In this document: piece after piece, positions 40,202 to 50,549 of the stretch
Position numbering within the stretch: the stretch's first letter is position 1
Layout of the letters: each line of letters begins with the position of its first letter
Assembly (NCBI GenBank): GCA_001457715.1
Contig: CVRF01000003.1
Location: forward strand, 186,001-250,000
Length of the DNA: 64,000 bases
Source of the DNA: Candidatus Providencia siddallii
GTDB lineage: Bacteria; Pseudomonadota; Gammaproteobacteria; Enterobacterales; Enterobacteriaceae
Direction of reading: 5' to 3'
Position numbers and translations under genes: made by a program
Notes under the pieces: generated by a model
What the model was told of the DNA's origin: nothing
What the model saw: only the letters and a program-made list of their open reading frames with translations
Database searches by the model: none

Positions 40202-40931
40202 ATGTTACAAAATAATTTTTTTAAAAAAAAATAGCAATATAGGAATAATAGGTGCAATAGATCAAGAAATTACAATTCTTCGTTCTTTAATCAAAAATTG
40301 TAAAATAAATTCATATGCAGGATTTATATTCTATAAAGGAAAAATTAATAATGTTACTGTAACAGTAGTTAAATCAGGAGTCGGCAAAACTGTCTCAAGT
40401 ATCGCAACAACTTTACTAATAATTTTATTTAAAACAGACACAATAATCAACATTGGATCAGCTGGAAGGCTAGATATAAAATTAAACATCGGTGATATTG
40501 TTATCTCTTCTGAAGTGCGATATCACGATGTTAATGTAACTACATTTGGTTATAAAATTGGTCAGATACCAAAATATCCTGAAGCTTTTATAGCTAATAG
40601 TAAATTAGTAGAATTTAGTACACAATGTATTTCTTTACTAAAAATAAACTTTACATTAGGTTTAATATGCACAGGTGATTCTTTCATAAATAACAAAATA
40701 TTGATCACTAACATAAAATCAATATTTCCTAAAGCAATTGCTGTTGATATGGAATCCGCGTCAATAGGCCAAGTTTGTTATCAATTTAATATACCTTTTA
40801 TTATTATACGCTGTATTTCTGACTTTGCAGACGAAGAATCATATATTAATTTCAACAAATTTTTAAATATCGCATCACGTCAATTTTCTTTAGTTATTTC
40901 AACAATTCTAGACAAAATATCTAGTATTTAG
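40202..40931 (+). CDS. mtn: 5'-methylthioadenosine/SAH nucleosidase with no canonical in-frame start
   Basis: Cleaves methylthioadenosine, S-adenosylhomocysteine and 5'-deoxyadenosine. Reading through 40236-40931 gives a complete protein from N-I-G-I-I-G to the C-terminus, with the catalytic Glu in GAIDQE, Glu in AVDMES and Asp in RCISDFAD all present. The frame is open from 40188, but the first GTG is at 40515, deep inside the fold. Upstream there is only ATT, ATA and similar. An ATG at 40202 is in another frame and is followed by seven T and nine A; losing one A would join it to the gene. Expression may rely on polymerase slippage or a non-standard start. Confidence 0.85.
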
Positions 40932-41586
40932 CATTATTTTTATTTTATATTAATAAATATATAATTTTATATACTAATTAAATTTTAAACTAAAATTTAA
41001 TTTTTTTTACAAAAAAACTAAATAGCATATTTAATATTTTTTTTAAAAATCTTATAATTTAAAAAATTAACTTTATAAATACTTTAAAACACATATTTAA
41101 ATTATTTTAAAATTAAATTTATTTTATATAAATATATAATTTTAAAACAAAAACATTATATTATTTTAGTTTAAAACATATATATAAATATTAATAAATT
41201 TGATTATAAATTTAAATTATAAATTATATAATTTATTATAATTATTCTAAAAAACAATTACTTGATTTATATCAATAAAAAATACTTTTTCGAAACAATA
41301 CTCTATTAAAATACTGTAGTCTTAATAAAAATTCTAAAATAAAAAAAATAAACTAAATATAATGTTATATATTATATATATAACATTATATTACATTAAC
41401 TAATTAATTAATACTTTATATTAAAAACAACCAAATCTCTCATTTAAGTATTCAACTAAAATTTAAGAGTATAAATATTTTTATATAATTACATAAACGA
41501 TTTGCCAAAATAAATTTCTTCTGATATCTATTAAGAAATAAATATTTATTATTTTATAAAATTTACGTTTATTCAGGAAAAATATC
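40932..41586. other. mtn-dksA spacer
   Basis: 655 A+T-rich bases containing the inverted repeat at 41356-41392. No gene recognised. Confidence 0.6.
41356..41392. terminator. 16-bp hairpin between mtn and dksA
   Basis: A 16-base perfect inverted repeat around a TTATA loop, with one G:C pair in the stem. It lies 425 bases after mtn and about 195 before dksA. Its role is unknown; it may be a weak terminator or a stability element. Confidence 0.35.
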
Positions 41587-42042
41587 ATGCAAGAGTATAA
41601 AAAAATTAAAAATTCAGATTTAAATATTATAAATATCAATAGTATTAAACAACATCATGAAAACAGTGATAATGAATACATGAATGATATTCAATTACTT
41701 CATTTTAAAAATATTCTAGAAGCATGGATTAATCAACTTAGAAATGAAGTAAATAGAACTGTTGTTTATATGCGAGATGAAGCAGCTAACTTCCCAGATC
41801 CGGTTGATAGAGCTGTGCAAGAAGAAGAATTTAATCTAGAATTACGAAATAGAGATAGAGAACGCAAATTAATTAAAAAAATTGAGAAAACTCTAAAAAA
41901 AATTGAAGAAAAAAATTTTGGATATTGTGAATCATGCGGTGTAGAAATTGGTATACCTCGTTTAGAAGCACGTCCAACAGCTGATTTATGTATTGACTGT
42001 AAAACATTAGCTGAAATTCGAGAGAAACAAATATCCGGTTAA
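41587..42042 (+). CDS. dksA: RNA polymerase-binding transcription factor DksA
   Basis: Secondary-channel regulator that acts with ppGpp on rRNA and amino-acid promoters. It has 151 residues, exactly as in E. coli. The coiled-coil tip DPVDRA and the four zinc Cys (CESC and CIDC) are intact, and the central coiled coil is almost identical to E. coli. A CAGGAA Shine-Dalgarno precedes the ATG. It heads the dksA-pcnB-folK-panB-panC series as in enterics (gluQ is missing between dksA and pcnB). Its survival beside a broken relA is notable. Confidence 0.98.
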   Translation: MQEYKKIKNSDLNIININSIKQHHENSDNEYMNDIQLLHFKNILEAWINQLRNEVNRTVVYMRDEAANFPDPVDRAVQEEEFNLELRNRDRERKLIKKIEKTLKKIEEKNFGYCESCGVEIGIPRLEARPTADLCIDCKTLAEIREKQISG

Positions 42043-42375
42043 TATAATTTTATATATGATTATTTTAGTTAATTAATATAAAATATTTAAAAAAATAAAA
42101 TATTTTTGATTTTAAACAAAAATTATAAATATTTGTTAATTATTTTTTATCTAAATATATTAGTAATATCGAAATACGTTATTTTTAATGTAATAATGTG
42201 TTGTGTTATAAATTGATATTTCTGATACCAAAGTGTTTATACTATTGTGCAATATGTTTTTTTTGTAAAAAAAATTATTTTTTAAAATCAGTAATTTATT
42301 TCAACAAAACAAATAATTTTTACAAACAATTATAAACAATAAATAGTATTTATTTAAATCAAAAAGTCATGATCA
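42043..42375. other. dksA-pcnB spacer, gluQ lost
   Basis: 333 bases where enterics carry gluQ. The patch 42195-42260 is richer in G and C and contains TTGATA followed 19 bases later by TATACT, a possible but poorly spaced promoter for pcnB. No coding remnant of gluQ was recognised. Confidence 0.4.
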
Positions 42376-43620
42376 ATGTTAAGTATAAAAAATAAGCATC
42401 TTACTATAATTCCACGATCCGAGCATACTATTTCACGCAACAGTCTTAGTAAAACTGCGCTGAAAGTACTTTATCGATTAAATAAAAATGGTTATGAAGC
42501 ATATCTTGTTGGAGGTAGTGTACGAGATCTACTTTTAGGTAAAAAACCAAAAGATTTTGATATCACTACAAACGCAACACCAGAACAAATACGTAAGTTA
42601 TTTCGAAATTGCCGTCTAGTTGGACGTAGATTTCGTTTAGCACATATTATATTTAACCACGAAATTATTGAAGTAGCAACTTTCCGTGGTCATAACAAAA
42701 AAAAACAACTAATTGATAAAAAATTATTTTTACAAACACAAAACGGCATGCTACTACATGACAATATTTTTGGATCTATCGAAGAAGATGCTATTAGACG
42801 AGATTTTACAGTAAATAGTTTATATTACAACATCGACGATTTTACTTTAAGAAATTATGTTAATGGATTAAATGATTTAAAAGAAGGAGTAATCCATTTA
42901 ATTGGAGATCCAGAAACTAGATATCGTGAAGATCCTGTAAGAATGTTAAGAGCTATACGTTTCGCTTGTAAACTCAATATGAAAATTAGTATTAATACTG
43001 CAGAACCTATAAAACGTTTAGCGTATCTACTTAATGAAATTCCATCAGCAAGATTATTCGAAGAATCATTAAAACTATTACAAACAGGTAATGGATATTT
43101 TACTTATAAAATGCTCAAAAAATATGGTTTATTTCAACAACTTTTTCCAGTAGCATATGTAAATTTTGATAAAAACACAAACTCAGTGATTGAAAAAATT
43201 ATCAATCAAGTTCTTAAAAAGATCGATGATAATTTAAAAAATAAAAACCTTGTGGACCCAGGTTTTTTATTTGCTGTTATATTATGGTATCCAGTATATA
43301 ATTACGCTGAAAAAATTTTTAAAGAAAATAAAATAACATTTTATGACGCATTTACACAATCAATTACAAATATTCTCAACAAACAATATTGTTCAATTGC
43401 AATTCCAAAACGAGTAACTACGACGATGCGCGATATATGGTTTTTACAACTACATTTATTACGATATAAAAATCGTCGTGCAAAAAAAATAATTGAACAT
43501 CTTAATTTTAAATACGCTTTTGACTTACTTAAATTACGAGCTAATGTGGAACATAAAACTGAATTGCGGGAATTAATATTATGGTGGATTAAGTTTCAAC
43601 AAATTAATATTATTAAATAA
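42376..43620 (+). CDS. pcnB: poly(A) polymerase I
   Basis: Adds poly(A) tails that mark RNA for decay. The nucleotidyltransferase signature [12 protein letters not shown] and the catalytic DFD in [16 protein letters not shown] are intact. The match to E. coli PcnB rather than CCA-adding enzyme is clear through [15 protein letters not shown] and [12 protein letters not shown]. It has 414 residues and ends at QINIIK. The basic, Arg-rich C-terminal tail of E. coli PcnB (about 40-50 residues) is missing. folK begins about 100 bases later. Confidence 0.95.
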   Translation: MLSIKNKHLTIIPRSEHTISRNSLSKTALKVLYRLNKNGYEAYLVGGSVRDLLLGKKPKDFDITTNATPEQIRKLFRNCRLVGRRFRLAHIIFNHEIIEVATFRGHNKKKQLIDKKLFLQTQNGMLLHDNIFGSIEEDAIRRDFTVNSLYYNIDDFTLRNYVNGLNDLKEGVIHLIGDPETRYREDPVRMLRAIRFACKLNMKISINTAEPIKRLAYLLNEIPSARLFEESLKLLQTGNGYFTYKMLKKYGLFQQLFPVAYVNFDKNTNSVIEKIINQVLKKIDDNLKNKNLVDPGFLFAVILWYPVYNYAEKIFKENKITFYDAFTQSITNILNKQYCSIAIPKRVTTTMRDIWFLQLHLLRYKNRRAKKIIEHLNFKYAFDLLKLRANVEHKTELRELILWWIKFQQINIIK

Positions 43621-43722
43621 ACTAAATAATTTATAATCAAAATAACAATTATAAACAATATTATTAAATAAAATATTTTATTAAATAAAATTGTGCTAAT
43701 AAAAAAAAATAGAGAGACATTA

Positions 43723-44214
43723 ATGGAACATGTATACATTGCTATAGGAAGCAATTTAGGTAAACCACTAAAACAAGCTAAAAACGCCATTATAGCATTA
43801 AATACAATTCCTACTAGTAAAGTAATAAATGTTTCTTCTACATATAGAACAAAACCATTAGGGATTCAAAATCAATCAGATTTTTTAAATATGGTTATTT
43901 TACTTGAAACAAATTTAAAACCTGAAATTTTACTAAATTATATACAAAAAATTGAGTTTAACTTTGGACGTATACGTAAAAATGAACGATGGGGACCAAG
44001 GGTTCTTGACATTGATATAATGCTTCTAGGTAACAAAACTATTAATACACCGCGTTTAATTATACCACATTACGGATTGAAAAAACGCGAATTTATGTTA
44101 TATCCTCTTAGCGAAATTGCACCTGATTTAGTTTTTCCTGATGGTGAACTTTTATCAAAAATTCTTACGAATACCCCTCGTAACGATTTAAGAATTTGGG
44201 CTAATTCAATTTAA
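43723..44214 (+). CDS. folK: HPPK, 6-hydroxymethyl-dihydropterin pyrophosphokinase
   Basis: Transfers pyrophosphate from ATP to the pterin, the step before dihydropteroate synthase in folate synthesis. It has 163 residues (E. coli 159). The signature RWGPRVLDIDIMLLG has both magnesium-binding Asp residues, and the start YIAIGSNLG is typical. A GTG 10 codons upstream is in frame, but the ATG at 43723 has AGAGAGAC in front and fits the family. It sits between pcnB and panB as in E. coli. Confidence 0.95.
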   Translation: MEHVYIAIGSNLGKPLKQAKNAIIALNTIPTSKVINVSSTYRTKPLGIQNQSDFLNMVILLETNLKPEILLNYIQKIEFNFGRIRKNERWGPRVLDIDIMLLGNKTINTPRLIIPHYGLKKREFMLYPLSEIAPDLVFPDGELLSKILTNTPRNDLRIWANSI

Positions 44215-44266
44215 AATAAATAAATTAATATTTAACATAATATTACTTTTTTTTTGGGAAAAAATA

Positions 44267-45058
44267 ATGAAATCGGTTTATTTAAACAATTTATATAAAT
44301 TTAAAAAAGATAAGCATAAATTTGCAGCAATAACAGCTTATGATTATAGTTTTGCTAAAATTTTTTCGGAACATGGTATCAAAATATTATTAGTTGGAGA
44401 TTCATTAGGTATGACAATACAAGGAGAATTAAATACTTTAAAAGTAACTATAAAAGAAATGAGTTATCATACTAGATGTGTTCGCAAAGGTGCACCAGAT
44501 GCATTTATTATTGCTGATATGCCTTTTATGAGTTACGCTACTTTAGATAAAGCATACAAAAATGCTGCAAAATTAATTCAAGCTGGTGCTAATATGATAA
44601 AAGTTGAAGGAGATAATTGGCTATACGATACAATAAAAATGCTTACAGATAGATCAGTTCCTGTTTGCGGTCATCTTGGGTTAACACCTCAATATATTAA
44701 CATATTAAATGGATATAAAGTACAAGGAAAAAACAACACAGATGCAAACAAAATAATTAAAAGCGCTATTTCATTAGAAAATGCTGGAATAAAACTATTA
44801 GTACTTGAATGTATACCGGTTTCTTTAGCAACTATCATCACTAAAAAATTATCAATACCTACAATTGGTATTGGTGCTGGTAACAAAACTGATGGCCAAA
44901 TACTTGTTATGCAAGACGCATTCGGATTGACATATAATCCACCTAAATTCAGTAAAAATTTTCTTAAACAAGCAGGTAATTTACCTAATGCTATACATAT
45001 GTATATTGAAGAAGTCAAAAACAGTATTTTCCCAGACAAAATACATTCATTTATATAA
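44267..45058 (+). CDS. panB: ketopantoate hydroxymethyltransferase
   Basis: Adds a hydroxymethyl group from methylene-tetrahydrofolate to 2-oxoisovalerate, the first committed step to pantothenate. It has 263 residues (E. coli 264). Metal-binding motifs VGDSLGM and IIADMPF, and the catalytic block KVEGD, are visible. It is followed 22 bases later by panC. panE/ilvC and panD are not in this window. Confidence 0.96.
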   Translation: MKSVYLNNLYKFKKDKHKFAAITAYDYSFAKIFSEHGIKILLVGDSLGMTIQGELNTLKVTIKEMSYHTRCVRKGAPDAFIIADMPFMSYATLDKAYKNAAKLIQAGANMIKVEGDNWLYDTIKMLTDRSVPVCGHLGLTPQYINILNGYKVQGKNNTDANKIIKSAISLENAGIKLLVLECIPVSLATIITKKLSIPTIGIGAGNKTDGQILVMQDAFGLTYNPPKFSKNFLKQAGNLPNAIHMYIEEVKNSIFPDKIHSFI

Positions 45059-45080
45059 TTAAATAATAAAGGTAATACAT

Positions 45081-45953
45081 ATGCTTTTGGTTAAAAAAAT
45101 AAACATTTTACAACAACAAATTCAAAGTTGGAAAAAATTAGGAAAACGCATAGCACTTGTCCCAACTATGGGAAATTTACATGATGGTCACCTAATGATG
45201 GTAAAAAAAGCAAAAAAACAAGCTGATGTAGTTGTTGTTAGTATTTACATTAATCCAATGCAATTTAATTCTCAAGATGATTTTAAAAATTATCCACGTA
45301 CAATAGAAAATGATTGCGAAAAACTTAAACATTTTGACATTGATTTAGTTTTTTCACCTTCTAATAAATCTTTTTATCAAAACGATATTGAAAAACAAAC
45401 TTTTGTTGAAGTACCAGAACTTTCTTTTATAATGGAAGGAATAAATCGACCAAAACATTTTAGAGGAGTATCTACTGTTATTACTAAATTATTTAATTTA
45501 ATACAACCTAATATTGCTTTTTTTGGAGAAAAAGATTATCAACAATTACAACTAATTTATAAATTAATTAATGATTTATCTTTTAATATAAAAATAATAC
45601 CAGTATCAACAGTAAGAGCAAAAAATGGATTAGCGCTAAGTTCTCGCAATAACAATCTATCTATTGATGAACTTAAAATTGCTCCTAAATTATACAATAT
45701 TTTAAAAGAAGCCAAATTAAAACTAACTACTCTAGAAAATAAAAATGAAGATATTATTATTAATGAAATAAAAAATAATTTATTAATATCAGGTTTTATT
45801 CCTGATGGAGTTTTTATCCGTGACGCAGATAATTTGAATCAATTAAATAAAAAAAGTAAACGTGCAATAATCTTAATATCTGCCTGGTTAGGTAAAACTC
45901 GTTTAATCGATAATTTAATTTATTTAATTAATACAAAAAATAAATCTAAATAA
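45081..45953 (+). CDS. panC: pantothenate synthetase
   Basis: Condenses pantoate with beta-alanine using ATP. It has 290 residues (E. coli 283). The nucleotidyl-transferase motifs VPTMGNLHDGH (HIGH-like) and ALSSRN (KMSKS-like position) are intact, with FGEKDYQQL between. It is translated in close succession to panB. A beta-alanine source (panD) is not seen here and may come from elsewhere in the genome or the host. Confidence 0.96.
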   Translation: MLLVKKINILQQQIQSWKKLGKRIALVPTMGNLHDGHLMMVKKAKKQADVVVVSIYINPMQFNSQDDFKNYPRTIENDCEKLKHFDIDLVFSPSNKSFYQNDIEKQTFVEVPELSFIMEGINRPKHFRGVSTVITKLFNLIQPNIAFFGEKDYQQLQLIYKLINDLSFNIKIIPVSTVRAKNGLALSSRNNNLSIDELKIAPKLYNILKEAKLKLTTLENKNEDIIINEIKNNLLISGFIPDGVFIRDADNLNQLNKKSKRAIILISAWLGKTRLIDNLIYLINTKNKSK

Positions 45954-46175
45954 AATTTAAAATATAAATTATTAATTTTAAATTATATTATATATGTATA
46001 TATAAAATACTTAAATATCAAATAATAAATTGTATATAAACATAATTTTAAAATTAATTTTAAAAAAAAATAAATAAAACTATATATTTAATACATAAAT
46101 AATTTTAATAATTTTATTAAATCAATCTCTAATTTAATAAAATACAAAAATAATGTGTTTTACTAACTAAAATAT

Positions 46176-46646
46176 TTATTTCAAAACAGTATTATACCCT
46201 ATATCTTTTTTAGTTGGAGATAAAGCTGCTATACGTGCTAATTTATCACATTTTTTATTTTCTAAATGAAAAGAATGTCCTTTTACCCATTTCCAAATAA
46301 TTTTATGTCTGATAATAGCAATATCAAGACGTTTCCATAAATCCATATTTACTACAGGTGACTTATCAAGTTTACACCAATATCTATTTTTCCAAATATG
46401 AATCCATTTTGTAATACCTTTACGTAAATATTCACTATCTGTTGTTAAAATAACATTACAAGGTTTTTTCAATGATTCTAATGCAATAATTGCAGCAAAT
46501 AATTCCATACGATTATTTGTTGTTAAAAAAAATCCATCACTAACAATTTTTTCATCTAGTCGATATCTAAGAATTATACCATATCCACCTGGACCTGGAT
46601 TTCCTAAACAAGAGCCATCTGTAAAAATATTAACTATATTTACCAT
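46176..46646 (-). CDS. rnhA: ribonuclease HI
   Basis: Removes RNA from RNA:DNA hybrids. It has 156 residues (E. coli 155). Catalytic residues Asp10 (FTDGSC), Glu48 (NRMELFAA), Asp70 (TTDSEY) and the last Asp (KKCDKLAR) are all present. In E. coli it is divergent from dnaQ; here both are on the minus strand with tktA between them. Confidence 0.97.
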   Translation of the reverse strand: MVNIVNIFTDGSCLGNPGPGGYGIILRYRLDEKIVSDGFFLTTNNRMELFAAIIALESLKKPCNVILTTDSEYLRKGITKWIHIWKNRYWCKLDKSPVVNMDLWKRLDIAIIRHKIIWKWVKGHSFHLENKKCDKLARIAALSPTKKDIGYNTVLK

Positions 46647-47121
46647 TTTAATATACTCTAATATTATTAAATAACTTTTAATCTTTTATTAAAAATTTAA
46701 TTAAATCTAAATTTTTTATAACATATATAAACAACATAAATTTAAATATAAAAAATAATAAATAAATTAATTTAATTTTATAAATAATTAAAAAAATATA
46801 TAAATAATAAAAATCAAATAAACATATATAATAACTTATTAAATATTTTTTAAAAAAATATTATTTTTTTTAAATATACAGAATGTAAGTTTTATATGAT
46901 TTTAATATAAATATTATCAAATGATATGTTTTATTAAATAAATAAAATTAATACACTAATATATAATATATATAAATATATTAAATATTATAAATAATAT
47001 CATAATATAATTAACATTATATATAATAAATAAAATGTTATAATAATATAAATATATTTTATTAATTTTTAAATTATTTATAATTAATTTAAAAATTCGC
47101 ATTGCATATGGAATACAATTA
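46647..47121. other. rnhA-tktA divergent spacer
   Basis: 475 bases of nearly pure A/T. It must carry two divergent promoters, but A/T simplicity makes any -10 assignment arbitrary. Confidence 0.55.
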
Positions 47122-49128
47122 ATGATAAATCAAAAAAAATTAGCAAACGCTATAAGATTTCTAAGTATAGACGCAATTCAAAAAGCAAAATCAGGTCACC
47201 CTGGCTCCGTAATGGGGATGGCTGATATAGCGGAAGTTCTTTGGAGAAATCATATAAATCATAACCCAATAAACCCAAATTGGATTAATCGAGATAGATT
47301 TGTATTATCTAATGGACATTGCTCAATGTTAATTTATAGTTTACTACATCTAAGTGGTTATAATTTATCTATTGAAGAATTAAAAAATTTTAGACAATTG
47401 CACTCTAAAACCCCAGGTCATCCAGAGTATAGATGCACACCAGGCATCGAAACAACAACTGGTCCTTTAGGTCAAGGAATTGCTAACGCAGTAGGTTTTG
47501 CTATAGCTGAACGTACATTAGGAGCTCAATTTAATCGTGAAAACTATAATATAATTAATCATTATACATATGTATTTATGGGAGATGGTTGCATGATGGA
47601 AGGCATATCACATGAAGTTTGTTCTTTAGCTGGAACATTAAAATTAAATAAATTAATTGTTTTTTATGATAAAAATAATATTTCTATAGATGGAAAAATA
47701 AAAAAATGGTTTAATGATGATACTGCTACAAGATTCAAATCTTATGGATGGTATGTTATCAACAATGTTGATGGTCATAACTCATCAAAAATCGATATTG
47801 CTATTAATGAAGCAAAAACACAAAATTGTAAACCAACGTTAATTATTTGCAATACAACCATAGGATTCGGCTCTCCAAAAAAATCAGGTTCAGAAAATAT
47901 TCATGGTACACCATTAGGTGATACTGAAATTGCAGCAACTCGCAATAACCTTAACTGGAAATACAAACCTTTTAAAATTCCTAAAAATATTTATAAAGCT
48001 TGGAATGCAAAAGCTACTGGTAAAAAAAAAGAAATGTTATGGAATATTAAATTTAAAGAATATGAAAATATATATCCTGATTTAGCGAAATCACTCATTC
48101 GTCGTATAAAAAATAAATTACCAAAAAATTTTAATAAAAAAATAAAAGAATTCATTAAAGAATTACAAAAAAAACCATCCAATATTTCAAGTCGAAAAGC
48201 ATCGCAAAATACATTAGAAATATTAGGAAAATATTTACCTGAACTTATAGGTGGATCAGCCGACTTAACACCAAGTAATTTAACTATGTGGTCTGGTTCT
48301 AATTCTTTAAATACTAATAAATCAGGAAATTATATTCATTACGGCGTTCGTGAATTCGGAATGTCGGCTATAATGAATGGTATTGCATTATATAAAGGTT
48401 TTATTCCATATGGCGGTACTTTTCTAGTATTTAGTGAATATGCGCGAAGTGCTGTTAGAATGGCTGCACTAATGAAAATTCGATGTATATTTGTTTATAC
48501 TCATGACTCTATTGGTGTTGGTGAAGATGGATCAACTCATCAACCTGTAGAACAATTAGCTGCATTACGTGTAACACCAAATCTTAGTACTTGGCGTCCT
48601 TGTGATCAAGTAGAATCAGCAGTAGCATGGAAATTTGCAATTAAACGAACAAAAGGACCAAGTGCACTAATCTTTTCTCGTCAAAATCTTAATCAGCAAA
48701 CTCGTACTTTAAAACAATTGATGAATATTGAAAAAGGAGCTTATATATTGAAAGATTGTGATGGAACTCCAGAAATAATACTTATATCCACAGGGTCTGA
48801 AATAGAATTAGCAATAAAAGCTCAAAATCAACTTACTAAAGAAAAATATAAAGTACGTGTTGTATCAATGCCATCAACAGATGTTTTTGATAAACAAAGT
48901 ATAGAATACAAAGAACATATACTACCTTTTAATATTACAGCTAAGATTGCTATTGAAGCTAGTATTTCTGATTATTGGTTTAAATATATAGGAAACAAAG
49001 GAATTATAATTGGAATGCATACATTTGGTATGTCAGCACCAGCTGAAGATTTATTTAAAAAATTTAATATCACAACAGAAAACATAATAAAAACAGCAAA
49101 GTTACTATTCAAACAGCAAAATCTATAA
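47122..49128 (+). CDS. tktA: transketolase
   Basis: TPP-dependent enzyme of the non-oxidative pentose phosphate pathway. It has 668 residues (E. coli 663). The TPP/magnesium motif [13 protein letters not shown] with downstream Asn, the catalytic His region SGHPGSVMG and the pyrimidine-domain block [11 protein letters not shown] are present. In the last, the usual GEDGPTHQP reads GEDGSTHQP, a Pro-to-Ser change at a conserved site. It is a direct consumer of the thiamine made by the thi operon in this window. Confidence 0.97.
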   Translation: MINQKKLANAIRFLSIDAIQKAKSGHPGSVMGMADIAEVLWRNHINHNPINPNWINRDRFVLSNGHCSMLIYSLLHLSGYNLSIEELKNFRQLHSKTPGHPEYRCTPGIETTTGPLGQGIANAVGFAIAERTLGAQFNRENYNIINHYTYVFMGDGCMMEGISHEVCSLAGTLKLNKLIVFYDKNNISIDGKIKKWFNDDTATRFKSYGWYVINNVDGHNSSKIDIAINEAKTQNCKPTLIICNTTIGFGSPKKSGSENIHGTPLGDTEIAATRNNLNWKYKPFKIPKNIYKAWNAKATGKKKEMLWNIKFKEYENIYPDLAKSLIRRIKNKLPKNFNKKIKEFIKELQKKPSNISSRKASQNTLEILGKYLPELIGGSADLTPSNLTMWSGSNSLNTNKSGNYIHYGVREFGMSAIMNGIALYKGFIPYGGTFLVFSEYARSAVRMAALMKIRCIFVYTHDSIGVGEDGSTHQPVEQLAALRVTPNLSTWRPCDQVESAVAWKFAIKRTKGPSALIFSRQNLNQQTRTLKQLMNIEKGAYILKDCDGTPEIILISTGSEIELAIKAQNQLTKEKYKVRVVSMPSTDVFDKQSIEYKEHILPFNITAKIAIEASISDYWFKYIGNKGIIIGMHTFGMSAPAEDLFKKFNITTENIIKTAKLLFKQQNL

Positions 49129-49513
49129 AAATAACTACACATATTTTACAAAAGAATATTATTATAAAATTACTTATAATTGATTAAATTTTAATATTTT
49201 TTTAATATTTTAAACAAAAACTCTTATATTAATTTACAATTACTTATTTAAACAGTTTAATGTTATAAATTAATTCAATAAAATATTTTTATACCTTATT
49301 ATATATATTTATTTAACAAGATTATACTAATAATAAGTAAAAATATTAACATATAAATATATTCATAAAATAAAATTTAAAAAATTACTAATTAAAAACT
49401 AACAATAAAAATTGATAATTTTAATATTTTATAAAAATTATTTAATATATATCTTCATATTTACGTATATAAAAAATTTATTTTTTATTTATTATTAAAC
49501 CTCAAAACATTTT
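49129..49513. other. tktA-dnaQ convergent spacer
   Basis: 385 A+T-rich bases between convergent genes. No stem with flanking T-run was convincing. Confidence 0.55.
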
Positions 49514-50227
49514 TTACCTGATTTTTTTTTCAATAAGATCTAGTAATAGATTATGTTCAATTATTTCATCAGAAGATGCGTAAAGTACTTTTAAAATATT
49601 TTTATTACGTTCAATTTTCTCTATTTTTTGTATATATTTTTTATTAAAAAATTCTATATCTGTTGAAAATGAAAAAGATACTTGACCTCCTGTCATTAAT
49701 AAATAAATATCAGATAAAATCTCTGCATCAAGTAAAGCCCCATGAAATGTGCGTTTAGATTTATCTATTAAATATCTATTACATAATGAATCCAAATTAT
49801 TTCGTTTACCTGGAAATAATTTACGAGCTATCAATAAACTATCGGTTATAGTACAAATTTTTGATATTGGTGGAATTTTTTTTTTTAATTTACCAAACTC
49901 GTAATCTATAAAACCAATATCAAAAGCCGCATTATGAATAATTAACTCTGATCCAGATATAAATTTTAAAAAATCATCAGCGATATCTCCAATTACAGGT
50001 TTATCTCGCAAAAATTCGTCACTAATACCGTGAATTTTAAAAGCTTCATGGTCAATTAAACGTTCAGGTTTAATATATTCATGAAATTTTTTACCTGTTA
50101 AACGACGATTTATTAATTCAACTGCACCAATTTCTATAATATTATGCCCTTCATAATAAATCCCAAATTTATTTATACCTGTTGTTTCAGTATCAACAAC
50201 AATTTGCCTATTTATTAATTTATTCAT
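49514..50227 (-). CDS. dnaQ: DNA polymerase III epsilon subunit (proofreading exonuclease)
   Basis: 3'-5' exonuclease of the replicase. It has 237 residues (E. coli 243). Exo I DTETTG, Exo II HNAAFDIGF and Exo III HGALLDAEIL carry all catalytic acids and the His. The C-terminal segment that contacts the alpha subunit is present though diverged. Proofreading therefore appears intact. Confidence 0.96.
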   Translation of the reverse strand: MNKLINRQIVVDTETTGINKFGIYYEGHNIIEIGAVELINRRLTGKKFHEYIKPERLIDHEAFKIHGISDEFLRDKPVIGDIADDFLKFISGSELIIHNAAFDIGFIDYEFGKLKKKIPPISKICTITDSLLIARKLFPGKRNNLDSLCNRYLIDKSKRTFHGALLDAEILSDIYLLMTGGQVSFSFSTDIEFFNKKYIQKIEKIERNKNILKVLYASSDEIIEHNLLLDLIEKKIR

Positions 50228-50549
50228 GATTATTATATTAATTAAATGATTTTAAATAAAAAAATAATAACTTAAATTAATAATAATATCAATGATTTAT
50301 ATAAAATTCAATTTTAATTGAATAATAATTTTATCTTGTTATTGAAACCTTTATTATTATAAAATAATATTATATTCAAAAAAAAATCGAAATTTATATT
50401 CAAATAAATACAATTAAAATAAAAAAAATAGTTTTTAATTAATTATTAGTTATTTTAAATAATATATAATTAAATAATTTTATTTAAAATACATAAACAC
50501 ATAAATAAAATTTTTTAATAATTTATTTAATTTACATAAAAACAATATT
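50228..50549. other. dnaQ-recC divergent spacer
   Basis: 322 A+T-rich bases; nothing recognised. Confidence 0.55.
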
